From NCBI GenBank assembly GCA_000438075.1, contig FR903525.1, positions 1-64,000 on the forward strand: DNA of 64,000 bases, written 5' to 3'. Both the position numbers and the translations under genes were made by a program. This document shows, in pieces, positions 1 through 8,163 of the stretch. This DNA is from Clostridium sp. CAG:609. Lineage in GTDB: Bacteria > Bacillota_I > Bacilli_A > RF39 > UBA660. The notes beneath the pieces are model-generated. The model was given only the letters and a program-made list of their open reading frames with translations, was not told the DNA's origin and did not search any database. The stretch's first letter is position 1; every line of letters starts with the position of its first letter.

Positions 1-40
1 CCTCTATTCTTGAAGCCTCTATTCTTGAAGCCTCTATTCT
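1..40. repeat. 15-bp tandem repeat at window edge
   Basis: The unit CCTCTATTCTTGAAG occurs 2.7 times head to tail, and the window edge cuts the array, so the true copy number is unknown. No reading frame runs through it. Its function is not apparent. Confidence 0.7.
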
Positions 41-425
41 ATAAAAATTTTACCATTTATTATTTTACTTTGCAATAGTTTTTTAAACTTTTTTCTGAAA
101 TGAAACATTATTAAATAAAAAATTACTATTACCATAAAACATGTTGAACTTCCTAATTTTTACAGTTAGTCCTATTTTATATATTAATCCAGCCCTCAGT
201 CTATAAGATTTTTATGTTGTGTTATATCTTGACTTTGACAGCAAAAATGAGCAAATCATTATATTTACAAGAAATGCCTGTTTTTTAAATGATTTTGTTA
301 TTCCAATCACTAATACCATTACAAATATTGTTTATAACAAACTTATTAATATTATTTTATTACGTTTATTCATGCATTCACCTTCTAGTATGATTAAATT
401 ATATCATATGAAGTGAAATTTGTAA
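41..425. other. AT-rich intergenic region, no gene recognised
   Basis: This stretch lies between the edge repeat and the end of the SGNH-like gene. A 65-codon frame at 219-416 has no ribosome-binding site and no recognisable family, and I do not call it. No clear terminator or RNA gene is visible. Confidence 0.5.
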
Positions 426-1115
426 TTATTTTTTATACATATCATAAATTAAATTAGCTATTTGTTCATGAGCTTTATAATTTAAGTAATAACTATTATC
501 TTCTAGGTAATAGTCTTTTTTTAGTGATAAAGCTAAGATATCTAGAAAATTTATATTATATTTACCACATAATAATTTTAATTTGGAATTTACTTCCACA
601 ACGTCACTTTTTTTAAAGTTGACAGCTGGGTATAACCCAATAAAGATTATATCTTTTTGATAGAATTCTCTGATAGATGAAAATAAAATATTTATTTCAT
701 CTATATAAGAATCTATCATGTCTTTATTTATTTTTTCTAATATAGATTTTTCTGCAAATTCATTTAAACCAATTGATATAGTTATTAAATCTGCTTTAGC
801 AAGTACTTGTTTTATAGGTAAACCAGTTAATTTACCTTTTTTATTATTAGATATTATTTCATTTAACATATGAATAGTTAAATGTTCTTCGGTAAATTCA
901 TGGTTATAATCATCTAGGTTATTATCCTTAAGATATAATTCTTTTAGATAATCATTATAACTCATACCTGCGACATTATATGGAGTCATACCTTCACTAA
1001 AGCCATCTCCGAGTGCCACTATTGATGTTTTTGATGTTACTTTTAAACTATTAATAATAATTGTTAAGATAATACCAATACAAATGATTATAATTAACTT
1101 ATATCTTCTTTTCAT
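426..1115 (-). CDS. SGNH/GDSL-hydrolase-like membrane-anchored protein
   Basis: A 229-residue protein with one N-terminal transmembrane or signal segment (about residues 6-22) followed by an SGNH-like domain on the outer face. Block I reads ALGDGFSEG and block III reads SIGLNEF, both typical of lysophospholipase L1-like esterases. The usual nucleophile serine of GDS is glycine here. The C-terminal DxxH is replaced by DNSY before LNYKAHEQIA, so normal catalysis is doubtful. The start at 1115 is preceded by GGAGG at 4 nt; an upstream in-frame ATG would overlap murA. It lies just downstream of murA and may be cotranscribed with it, which suggests a cell-wall role. The substrate is unknown. Confidence 0.75.
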   Translation of the reverse strand: MKRRYKLIIIICIGIILTIIINSLKVTSKTSIVALGDGFSEGMTPYNVAGMSYNDYLKELYLKDNNLDDYNHEFTEEHLTIHMLNEIISNNKKGKLTGLPIKQVLAKADLITISIGLNEFAEKSILEKINKDMIDSYIDEINILFSSIREFYQKDIIFIGLYPAVNFKKSDVVEVNSKLKLLCGKYNINFLDILALSLKKDYYLEDNSYYLNYKAHEQIANLIYDMYKK

Positions 1116-1155
1116 GGTTCCTCCGCAAATAAAAATGTAAAGATTTCTCTTTACA

Positions 1156-2409
1156 TTATATTTCAACTATCTTAATATTAGCACCAACTTTTGAAAGTTT
1201 GTTGATAATTCTCTCATAACCTCTTAATATATAATCTGCATTATTGATAATAGTTGTTCCATCTGCAATTAAACCTGCGGTTACTAAGGCAGCACCTGCT
1301 CTTAAATCTGTTGCCGATATTTCTGTGCCATGTAATTTTGTTGGCCCAGTAATTTTTGCACGCATACCAGATTCTGCAATATTAGCACCCATCATATTTA
1401 AATATTTTACGTGACCCATTCTATTTTCCCAGATTGTTTCTTCAAAAAGTGAAGTACCTTCGGCTTGTGTTAATAACACAGATATTGGTTGACCTAAGTC
1501 AGTTGGAAAACCTGGGTATTCACTAGTTCTTACATTAGTTGGTAATAATCTATCTATTTTATTCAATATTATTTTATGGTTCTTAATTTCAAAACTTACA
1601 CCCATTTCTTGTAGTTTATTTAAAAGTAATATATTATGTTCTGGTACCATTCCATCTATTTCTAGATTATCTCCGAGTAAGGCTCCCATTATAATGTATG
1701 TACCTGCTTCAATACGGTCTGGTATTACTTTAACTTCTGCACTATGAAGTTTTGGGACTCCTTCAATTGTTATTTTTTCGGTTCCTGCTCCTTTTATTTT
1801 AGCACCCATGTTATTAAGTAATTGTGTAATATTAGATATTTCTGCTTCTCTGGCTGCATTATTTATTGTAGTTATTCCTTTTGCCATTGATGCTGCAAAC
1901 ATGATGTTTATTGTTGCACCAACTGATGCAAAATCTAAGTATATGTCTGCACCTTTTAATTCATCTGCAGTTATTATATATTTTGATTCTTCTTTAATTA
2001 CTTTAGCACCAAGACTTTCAAAGCCTTTTAAATGTAAATTAATGGGACGTGTTCCTATATTACATCCACCTGGAAAATACATTTCTACATGTTTAAATCT
2101 TGCAAGTAGGGCTCCCATAAAATAATATGATGCTCTTAATCTATTACTTAATTCTTCTGTTATTAATTTGTTATTTAAATTGCTTGCATCAATAGTCATG
2201 CTATCTTTTTCTGTTTTTACTGATACATTTAAATGTTTTAATATATCGACTAATGCATCTTTATCAGATATATTTGGAACATTATTTATATGGACTATTC
2301 CATCTGCCATTATAGATGCTGGTATTAATGCAACAACGCTATTTTTTGCTCCACCAATTTTAATTTTTCCACTTAAAGGTCTATTACCCTCAATAATAAT
2401 TCTTTTCAA
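1156..2409 (-). CDS. murA: UDP-N-acetylglucosamine 1-carboxyvinyltransferase
   Basis: Cytosolic enzyme that transfers enolpyruvate from PEP to UDP-GlcNAc, the first committed step of peptidoglycan synthesis. The N-terminus MKRIIIEGNRPLSG and GGAKNSVVAL are typical. The PEP-reactive, fosfomycin-target cysteine is present in FPGGCNIGTRPINLHLKG (about residue 114). The length of 417 residues is normal. The start is a TTG at 2409 preceded by AGGTGGG; the in-frame GTG at 2418 lies inside that ribosome-binding site and is rejected. The SGNH-like gene follows within about 40 bp. Firmicutes often carry two MurA paralogues and I cannot tell which this is. Confidence 0.95.
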   Translation of the reverse strand: MKRIIIEGNRPLSGKIKIGGAKNSVVALIPASIMADGIVHINNVPNISDKDALVDILKHLNVSVKTEKDSMTIDASNLNNKLITEELSNRLRASYYFMGALLARFKHVEMYFPGGCNIGTRPINLHLKGFESLGAKVIKEESKYIITADELKGADIYLDFASVGATINIMFAASMAKGITTINNAAREAEISNITQLLNNMGAKIKGAGTEKITIEGVPKLHSAEVKVIPDRIEAGTYIIMGALLGDNLEIDGMVPEHNILLLNKLQEMGVSFEIKNHKIILNKIDRLLPTNVRTSEYPGFPTDLGQPISVLLTQAEGTSLFEETIWENRMGHVKYLNMMGANIAESGMRAKITGPTKLHGTEISATDLRAGAALVTAGLIADGTTIINNADYILRGYERIINKLSKVGANIKIVEI

Positions 2410-2439
2410 AATTCCCACCTCTTTAAATTTTATGGTAAT

Positions 2440-2835
2440 TTATTGTTCTTTACCACAATTTTTACAAAACCTAGAGTCACTTTCTATGGAAGCACCACAA
2501 TATCTGCAATATATTTTATTACTTGTTAATCCATCTTTTATAGCTCTAGCTGTTACTTCAATACCTTCTTTTTTAATATTTGCTTTCCTTCTTTCGTTGT
2601 TAGACATTATATCTTCATTTTCATCAAGTATCTCTTTTTCAGCTATAGTCCCTGTTTTAGCAGTTGTCTTCATTAATTCTTTTAAATCATCTTTACTATA
2701 ATCCATCATATGTTTTACTGACTTTATTTGTTTACTCATCATTTTTCCTTGAACTCTTGGACTAAATAAAGATAATATAACAAAGATAATAATTGAACAA
2801 GCTAATACAGCTATAACTATTATTGCAATCATCAT
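2440..2835 (-). CDS. membrane-anchored zinc-ribbon protein
   Basis: Small protein of about 131 residues: an N-terminal transmembrane helix (MMIAIIVIAVLACSIIIFVIL), a charged, probably helical middle, and a C-terminal zinc ribbon with two CxxC knuckles (CRYCG and CKNCG). The architecture suggests a membrane protein with a cytosolic zinc ribbon; no function is known. The start is uncertain: ATG at 2835 is chosen because the membrane helix begins there, but an upstream GTG at 2853 or ATG at 2883 is possible. It lies about 30 bp upstream of murA on the same strand and could be in its operon. Confidence 0.7.
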   Translation of the reverse strand: MMIAIIVIAVLACSIIIFVILSLFSPRVQGKMMSKQIKSVKHMMDYSKDDLKELMKTTAKTGTIAEKEILDENEDIMSNNERRKANIKKEGIEVTARAIKDGLTSNKIYCRYCGASIESDSRFCKNCGKEQ

Positions 2836-2914
2836 TGTATCCGTAGTACTCACTTCCTTTTCTTGATTATAACACAATATCAATTATTTTACTATTTATT
2901 ATTGTTAATAAGTG

Positions 2915-3448
2915 TCAAATAAGGTAGAATATGCCAAGGATGAGTAATAAAAAAATACCACATAAACTTGCATATTTGCCAATTACTTTAAAAGAATACT
3001 TACCAATTAACAAACCAATTGTGGTAAAAGTAAAACTACATATTGCAAAGATAAAACTTGCTAAATAATGTTTAGTTGTAATATCACTAATACCAAGACC
3101 TACTGTAAAAGAATCTATTGATACACTAAATGCAAGAAATAATACACTTAATAAATTTAGATTTAGATTTACATTTTCTTCTTTATAGTAATGAATTGCT
3201 AGATTAACTGCTAGAGTAATTAATACTAAACCAAGTACAATATTACTTGCAATATTAAATGTATTCATTATAGTTATACCAAGTATGTTTCCAAACAATG
3301 GCATAAAAAAGTGAAATATACCTACAAGAAATGGAAATACTTTTAGATATTTACTAGTTTTAGATACAGAGCCAAGACTTAATGATAAAGAAAATGTGTC
3401 CATAGATAAAGATACTCCGATTAATAACAATGATATAAACTCTTGCAT
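2915..3448 (-). CDS. MntP/YtaF-family membrane protein
   Basis: A 177-residue polytopic membrane protein with about six helices arranged as two related halves. Each half carries an acidic motif inside a helix: SLSMDTFSLSLSLG near the N-terminus and SVSIDSFTVGLG in the middle. These are diagnostic of the DUF204 family, which includes the manganese exporter MntP and the sporulation protein YtaF. The conserved aspartates are those used for metal transport in MntP. The second motif (SIDSFTVG) resembles YtaF as much as MntP, so the exact role is open. The ATG at 3448 has GGTGAT at a good distance. The gene stands alone on the minus strand. Confidence 0.8.
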   Translation of the reverse strand: MQEFISLLLIGVSLSMDTFSLSLSLGSVSKTSKYLKVFPFLVGIFHFFMPLFGNILGITIMNTFNIASNIVLGLVLITLAVNLAIHYYKEENVNLNLNLLSVLFLAFSVSIDSFTVGLGISDITTKHYLASFIFAICSFTFTTIGLLIGKYSFKVIGKYASLCGIFLLLILGIFYLI

Positions 3449-3487
3449 GCAATCACCATTTTAATTATATGTTATTTATTATGTTAA

Positions 3488-4420
3488 TTAATCTAATTTT
3501 TTGAATATATTTAATAACTTCATCAGATTTTTTCTTGCTTCTTCAATTGTTATAATTGCATCCAAGTCTAAAACATAGAGTCCTTGCATGTTATTAAATG
3601 AATCTATAAATTCTTTATCAAAACATGCTTTCATATACTCAAAATTTTTTATTTTTTTGTTTTCTTCTATTCCTCCAATTCTCTGACGTTCTTCTTCTCT
3701 TTTATAATTTATTAATTTTAATAGTTTATTTTTATTTTTTAATAAGTTAACTATATTTTCATTATTTGATAAAATTGTTATATCATATAAGTGTTTAACA
3801 GCATCTTTATAGTTATGTCTTATGTAGTAAAATTCACAAGCAAAGATTTTATCAACAAATATTCTTTCCAATTCTATCATTTGTATGTTAAATCCGCTTA
3901 TATCAAAATTTCTTTTTAATATTTCTTTTTCGTCTTCCGTGGCATATTTATAAACTAATGGTTCTATATAGTATGTTTTTACCGGTTCAGACACAGTAAA
4001 CGATGTCGCTTCAATTTGTATTTCTCCAGATTTATATAAATCTTTTGTGTTAAAAACACTGTCGTACTTATAAAATGATGTTATACTTCCTTTTTTATCT
4101 ATGGTTTTATCTTTAATTAATTCTAGCCCATCTATTTTATAATTTAACGCAGATTTTTTTAATCTATTTTTATTACTATTTTTGGAGTCATCTTTAATTA
4201 CTTTTACTGTTAAATCTATATCTTCTGAAAATCTTTTCATTACATTTAACGTTTTATATACTGCTGTTCCACCTTTAAAATATGCAAAATATTCTTTTTG
4301 TTTTGAAGCAAGTTCCTTTAGTATTAGACAAACATAATAATCCTTTTCTATTATGTCACCTCTTATTTTGCTTCTTTCGCTTGTAATGTATATCAAATCT
4401 TCTAATAGTTCCTTATTCAT
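3488..4420 (-). CDS. AbiEii-type nucleotidyltransferase toxin
   Basis: A 310-residue protein of the AbiEii/MenT nucleotidyltransferase family, the toxin half of type IV-like AbiE systems. The motif FKGGTAVYKTLNVMKRFSED followed by IDLTV (about residues 48-72) is the family's GG...R-x-S-x-D-x-D active site. The catalytic pair D-x-D and the preceding GGT are intact. Known relatives transfer nucleotides to tRNA or other targets; the target here is unknown. It overlaps the antitoxin-like gene upstream by 8 bp, the usual AbiEi-AbiEii arrangement. The start has GGGGG at 6 nt. The pair looks functional, with no frameshift. Confidence 0.82.
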   Translation of the reverse strand: MNKELLEDLIYITSERSKIRGDIIEKDYYVCLILKELASKQKEYFAYFKGGTAVYKTLNVMKRFSEDIDLTVKVIKDDSKNSNKNRLKKSALNYKIDGLELIKDKTIDKKGSITSFYKYDSVFNTKDLYKSGEIQIEATSFTVSEPVKTYYIEPLVYKYATEDEKEILKRNFDISGFNIQMIELERIFVDKIFACEFYYIRHNYKDAVKHLYDITILSNNENIVNLLKNKNKLLKLINYKREEERQRIGGIEENKKIKNFEYMKACFDKEFIDSFNNMQGLYVLDLDAIITIEEARKNLMKLLNIFKKLD

Positions 4421-5063
4421 TTTTTCCCCCTAATTCATACAGTTTTTTAATCGGTTTTATATTTCCAATCTTATTTGCATATTCAAATATTTTTTCAAAA
4501 TCCAAATTATTATCTTTAATAAACTTGTATATGATTTCTCTTTCATTTTCTGCTTCTATTGGAACATTATCTTTGTTGAGAAGAATATCTAATAGTTGTA
4601 AATATAAATAATTATCTTTATTTATTTCTACTTTTGGTTTTCTTATTAAAACGCCAAGTTTTTCGTTATAATAGTCATTTTTATTTGGACATTCATTGGT
4701 AACTATAGTAATAACTCTAGGCATTTGAGTTGTTAATCCCAATTTATTAAAAACGTATGCACCACTTATATAACCTTTTAAATTTCTGTTATCATTAATA
4801 TATTTTTTGCTAATAACTTTATTAACATTTAGTTTTTTATTTCCGTATATACCTTTTGTAGGTTTATAATAAACTCCTTTCATGAATTGAAGTATTACTT
4901 TTTCTTTTACTAGTCTATTAATATACACATAAATTTTCTTTATAATTTTTCTTATATCACATTTTAATTCATTTACAAAATATTCTTTTATGTCTTCAAT
5001 AAATATTGGTTCATCATATGGACATAAATTTATATAATTTGTTAATACTTGATTATAATTCAT
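4413..5063 (-). CDS. AbiEi-like antitoxin / transcriptional regulator
   Basis: A 216-residue protein directly upstream of the AbiEii toxin gene and overlapping it. The N-terminal 75 residues (DIKEYFVNEL, IYVYINRLVKEKVILQFMKG, VYYKPTKG) fit the winged-helix of AbiEi antitoxins, which in known systems represses the operon promoter. The remainder (ISGAYVFNKLGLTTQMP) matches the AbiEi C-terminal domain pattern. By analogy it neutralises the toxin without direct tight binding and autoregulates. The start has AAGGAGG at a normal distance. Assignment rests on the winged-helix pattern and gene order. Confidence 0.75.
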   Translation of the reverse strand: MNYNQVLTNYINLCPYDEPIFIEDIKEYFVNELKCDIRKIIKKIYVYINRLVKEKVILQFMKGVYYKPTKGIYGNKKLNVNKVISKKYINDNRNLKGYISGAYVFNKLGLTTQMPRVITIVTNECPNKNDYYNEKLGVLIRKPKVEINKDNYLYLQLLDILLNKDNVPIEAENEREIIYKFIKDNNLDFEKIFEYANKIGNIKPIKKLYELGGKNE

Positions 5064-5235
5064 ATTTCCTCCTTGTTATCTTTTTATTATTTTTTCTTCT
5101 TTTTTTCATATTTCAATAACATTATAACTTAAATTTTTGATTCTGTCAATAAACACATCTGCGTTTTTATGTTATTAGCTTGTGAATAACTTATATTATT
5201 TTCATAATTTAATAATATTGTAAAATACTACACTA

Positions 5236-5268
5236 AAATAAGCAAGATGTTATCTCGCTTATTTAGTT
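5236..5268 (-). terminator. rho-independent terminator after spoIIR
   Basis: The arms AAATAAGC-AGAT and ATCT-GCTTATTT form a stem around a 3-nt loop and overlap the spoIIR stop codon. The stem is nearly symmetrical, so it could act in both directions. Confidence 0.7.
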
Positions 5269-5769
5269 ACTTTTTGCTATTAATTCTTTTATGTATGAAG
5301 TGTAAGTTATTTCATCATAATCTTCTTCACTTGCTTCAATTAAACATAATGGTGGAAATAATACACACCACCAATTATCACCTAAACCATCACCCAATGT
5401 TACTACTAATGATTCATAATCTCCACTTTTATAAGTTACTCCCTTATATGTTTTTTCTGGAAAATGATTTATACCATAATTAACATTATAATTTGTATTA
5501 TACTTATAAATTATATTGTTAATATTTTTTATATTACTCTTTATATTTAATCTACTTTCTTCGATATTATTTGATTTATTTAATATATCACTTATAACAG
5601 GCTCTAATTCATTTTTTATTCTTATTTTTTCTTCTTGATCAGATAAGTTATTACTATTTGCAATTATTCTAAATCTAATTGCATTATCTGGTATTATTAC
5701 TTTTTCTTCACTTGTTGAAAATATAACTAATAATGTTATTATGAATAAAACTATTACTATTTTTTTCAA
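5263..5769 (-). CDS. spoIIR: stage II sporulation protein R
   Basis: A 168-residue secreted signalling protein made in the forespore under sigma-F. In Bacillus it activates the membrane protease SpoIIGA to process pro-sigma-E in the mother cell. A signal segment (IVIVLFIITLLVIFS) is followed by IRFRIIANSNNLSDQEEKIRIK and the hallmark LGDGLGDNWWCVLFPPLCL. The start is TTG at 5769, preceded by AGGTGAT at 5 nt. It follows prmC, keeping the prfA-prmC-spoIIR order of Bacillus apart from the inserted cassette. The N-terminus is a little short but the family core is complete. It is good evidence that this organism forms, or recently formed, endospores. Confidence 0.95.
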   Translation of the reverse strand: MKKIVIVLFIITLLVIFSTSEEKVIIPDNAIRFRIIANSNNLSDQEEKIRIKNELEPVISDILNKSNNIEESRLNIKSNIKNINNIIYKYNTNYNVNYGINHFPEKTYKGVTYKSGDYESLVVTLGDGLGDNWWCVLFPPLCLIEASEEDYDEITYTSYIKELIAKSN

Positions 5770-5810
5770 ATTTTATCACCTGTATAGATAATGGGTGAAA
5801 CCCATATGTC

Positions 5811-6530
5811 TTATTCATAAAATATAAATAAATATCTATCTAAACCTTGTAAATCTTTTTCAAAACTATATTTTAGGTTTAATTTGTCTACTAGAGGTTC
5901 TAGAGACTTTCTTTGATTATCTCCGGTTTCTAATGCTATTAAACCTGGTTTATTTAAGTTTTTTAAATGATTATTTAAAATATACTTGTAGAAGTATAGA
6001 CCATTATCATTTGCATATAAAGCAAGGGGTGGTTCATTATTCTTTACTATTTCTTGAACATATCCATCATACGGAATATATGGTGGGTTTGATATAATTA
6101 TATCATAGTTATTTTTTAGTGGTTCTGTCATACTTTGATTAACAAATGTAATATCTGTGTTATTAAGTATAGCATTTTGTTTTGCGACTTCTAGTGCATC
6201 ACTAGAGATATCTAATGCCGTTATGTTTGCATTTAGATTTTTTTTAAGTGCTATAGCAATACATCCTGAACCCGTTCCTAAGTCAATTATATTTATTGTT
6301 TTATTAAATATATTGGATGCATATTTTATTGTTTTATCAACTAAGTATTCTGTTTCAAATCTTGGTATTAGTACTCTTTTATCTATGGTAATTGTTGTAT
6401 TTAAAAATTCAACATTACCAATTAAGTACTGGGGTGATACCCCAGTAGATAATAAATGATTTAATTCTTCTTTAGAATATTTACTTGTTAATATATCCCA
6501 ATCGGGTTTACTTATATAATCTGGTTTCAT
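5811..6530 (-). CDS. prmC: peptide chain release factor N5-glutamine methyltransferase
   Basis: SAM-dependent methyltransferase that methylates the glutamine of the GGQ motif in release factors RF1 and RF2. An N-terminal helical domain carries SPQYLIGNVEF. The Rossmann domain follows, with IDLGTGSGCIAIAL (motif I) and the catalytic NPPYIPYDG. The length is 239 residues with the chosen ATG at 6530, which has GAAGGG at 6 nt; a longer frame would run back over the upstream gene. It belongs with prfA, whose product it modifies, but is separated from it here by four other genes. Confidence 0.94.
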   Translation of the reverse strand: MKPDYISKPDWDILTSKYSKEELNHLLSTGVSPQYLIGNVEFLNTTITIDKRVLIPRFETEYLVDKTIKYASNIFNKTINIIDLGTGSGCIAIALKKNLNANITALDISSDALEVAKQNAILNNTDITFVNQSMTEPLKNNYDIIISNPPYIPYDGYVQEIVKNNEPPLALYANDNGLYFYKYILNNHLKNLNKPGLIALETGDNQRKSLEPLVDKLNLKYSFEKDLQGLDRYLFIFYE

Positions 6531-6543
6531 TATTTTCCCTTCT

Positions 6544-7758
6544 TTATCTGGATCTTCCTTGAAGTTCATTTGTATACAATTTATCTAAATCTTGTGGCGA
6601 AATATATATTACTTTGCCACCTTTAGGTCTTATTTTTTCAAAACCAAAAACTATCCATATAGCATCAATTGGAGTATCAGGCATTTGAGCATGTCCATCA
6701 GTAAATATTATTTTGTTTTCTACTCTTTTAGTAAATGAATTAACTGCGATATTAAAGTCAGTTCCTCCGCCACCTTCAAATTGCATGTTTTCTATATCTT
6801 GTTCTGTTCTTATTTCATTAAAACCATAAAATTTTGTATCAAAACAACCTACTTTTAATCTAGAAGTATGTAATATATTTTTGCATTCACGAAGGAAACC
6901 ACGAAGTAAGAAGTCACTGATTGAACCACTTGTATCAAGTAATATTTCTGTTTCTGGATGAGGTTGTTCTTCTAGGTTAGCAGATATAACACCATCTTCA
7001 ATTTCCGCATTTTTATAAGACCAATCAGCATTATAAGTTATTGCTTCTTTTAAGATGTATCGCCAATCAACTATTGGTTTTGATTTACCTATATCATTAA
7101 TAGTTCTAATAACACTATTTGATGTTTTACCCCTTTGTGATACTTCTTTTAATATTTCTCTTTTTAACTTTTCAAGTTTTCTTTTTTTCTCAGCAAGATT
7201 TTCTTTGAATGAATCTTTTTCACCCATTTTTTTAGTTTGTTCTTGTTTTTCTTTGATTTGTTTTTCTTGTTCAGTTAAAGACGTTTCTTCTTTAAATTTT
7301 TTTATAGCATCTTTCCACATGTTGTGTGAATCGTGTCCAGCTTGTTCTTTCTTTTGTTCTTGCTCTTTGTCTTTTATTAGTTTTTCATAAAGTTCTTCGG
7401 CATCATAGTTAATTGCATCTTTGATATCAACACAACCTTCGACCATTTCTAATCCATCACGTTTTAAAAATTGGTTGATAACTCCATCAGTTGCAATATT
7501 CCAGGTGTATTCATCTTTTCCTTCACTTCTTAATATGTGATTGAATGCTACGTGACAAACTTCATGTGCAAAAACGAATGTCTGTTCAGAGACATTAAGG
7601 GAATTTAAAAAGTTTGGATTATAATAGATTGTCTTTCCATCAGTTTCTGCTGTTTTTATTGTAGTATCTTCTTTATATGAAACATTAGCTACTACACTTC
7701 CAAAGAATGGATATTTAACGAACATTTTTCTTTTTAATCTTTCAATATCGTATTTCAT
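6544..7758 (-). CDS. vWA / DUF2201-like putative metallopeptidase
   Basis: A 404-residue protein. The N-terminal half carries a zinc-peptidase motif FAHEVCHVAFNH (about residues 64-75) as in DUF2201/VMAP-like families. A charged, coiled-coil-like middle (about residues 130-205, rich in K, E and Q) follows. The C-terminal half is a von Willebrand A-like domain with an intact metal site, LDTSGSISD, and the later TDGHAQMPD. Such proteins work with MoxR-type AAA ATPases, and one is encoded two genes upstream. The gaps are 9 bp to the small upstream gene and a close approach to prmC, so one operon is likely. The client or substrate is unknown. Confidence 0.85.
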   Translation of the reverse strand: MKYDIERLKRKMFVKYPFFGSVVANVSYKEDTTIKTAETDGKTIYYNPNFLNSLNVSEQTFVFAHEVCHVAFNHILRSEGKDEYTWNIATDGVINQFLKRDGLEMVEGCVDIKDAINYDAEELYEKLIKDKEQEQKKEQAGHDSHNMWKDAIKKFKEETSLTEQEKQIKEKQEQTKKMGEKDSFKENLAEKKRKLEKLKREILKEVSQRGKTSNSVIRTINDIGKSKPIVDWRYILKEAITYNADWSYKNAEIEDGVISANLEEQPHPETEILLDTSGSISDFLLRGFLRECKNILHTSRLKVGCFDTKFYGFNEIRTEQDIENMQFEGGGGTDFNIAVNSFTKRVENKIIFTDGHAQMPDTPIDAIWIVFGFEKIRPKGGKVIYISPQDLDKLYTNELQGRSR

Positions 7759-7767
7759 AATTTATCC

Positions 7768-8163
7768 TTAAATACGTGCTAGTAATGAAAATATTTCTTC
7801 ATTTATTGTATCTTTATTTATATTTTTAGCAGTAACAATTATTACACAGTTATCTGGTAGATTAAATGTTGATATTTTTCTATGTTCTAAAAGTTCACTA
7901 AACTTTAGTTGTTCTTCTTTAGAGATAGAATCTATGTTATCAATTACTAATATTTTTGCATCTTTTGAGTTTAGGATTTCTCTTAGCCATTGTGGAGGTA
8001 AAAACTCTGTTTCTTCATAGTGACCATTTAAATTATTTGATGAAATTGACGCTGGTAACACTATTGCATTTTTAACATCTTTACTTGTTATAAAGTCCAC
8101 AAGTATGGGTGCTACATTTGCTTTTATATATGAAAATAATAATTCTTTTTTATCTTCTGTCAT
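7768..8163 (-). CDS. small degenerate AAA-like partner protein
   Basis: A 131-residue protein sandwiched between the MoxR-like ATPase and the vWA protein, with a 4-bp ATGA overlap with the former. It has a Walker-B-like strand (AKILVIDNIDSI) and a sensor-1-like strand (NLPDNCVIIVTAKN) but no P-loop, so it looks like a partial or inactive AAA fold. It may act as an adaptor or inactive subunit in an AAA ring. I do not recognise a named family. The tight coupling argues for a fixed stoichiometric role with both neighbours. Confidence 0.65.
   Translation of the reverse strand: MTEDKKELLFSYIKANVAPILVDFITSKDVKNAIVLPASISSNNLNGHYEETEFLPPQWLREILNSKDAKILVIDNIDSISKEEQLKFSELLEHRKISTFNLPDNCVIIVTAKNINKDTINEEIFSLLARI

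Noticed and set aside
219..416. Small gene at the left edge
   Set aside because: No ribosome-binding site, and the composition looks like AT-rich spacer.
2168..2701. 177-codon plus-strand frame over murA and the zinc-ribbon gene
   Set aside because: Antisense shadow of two supported genes.
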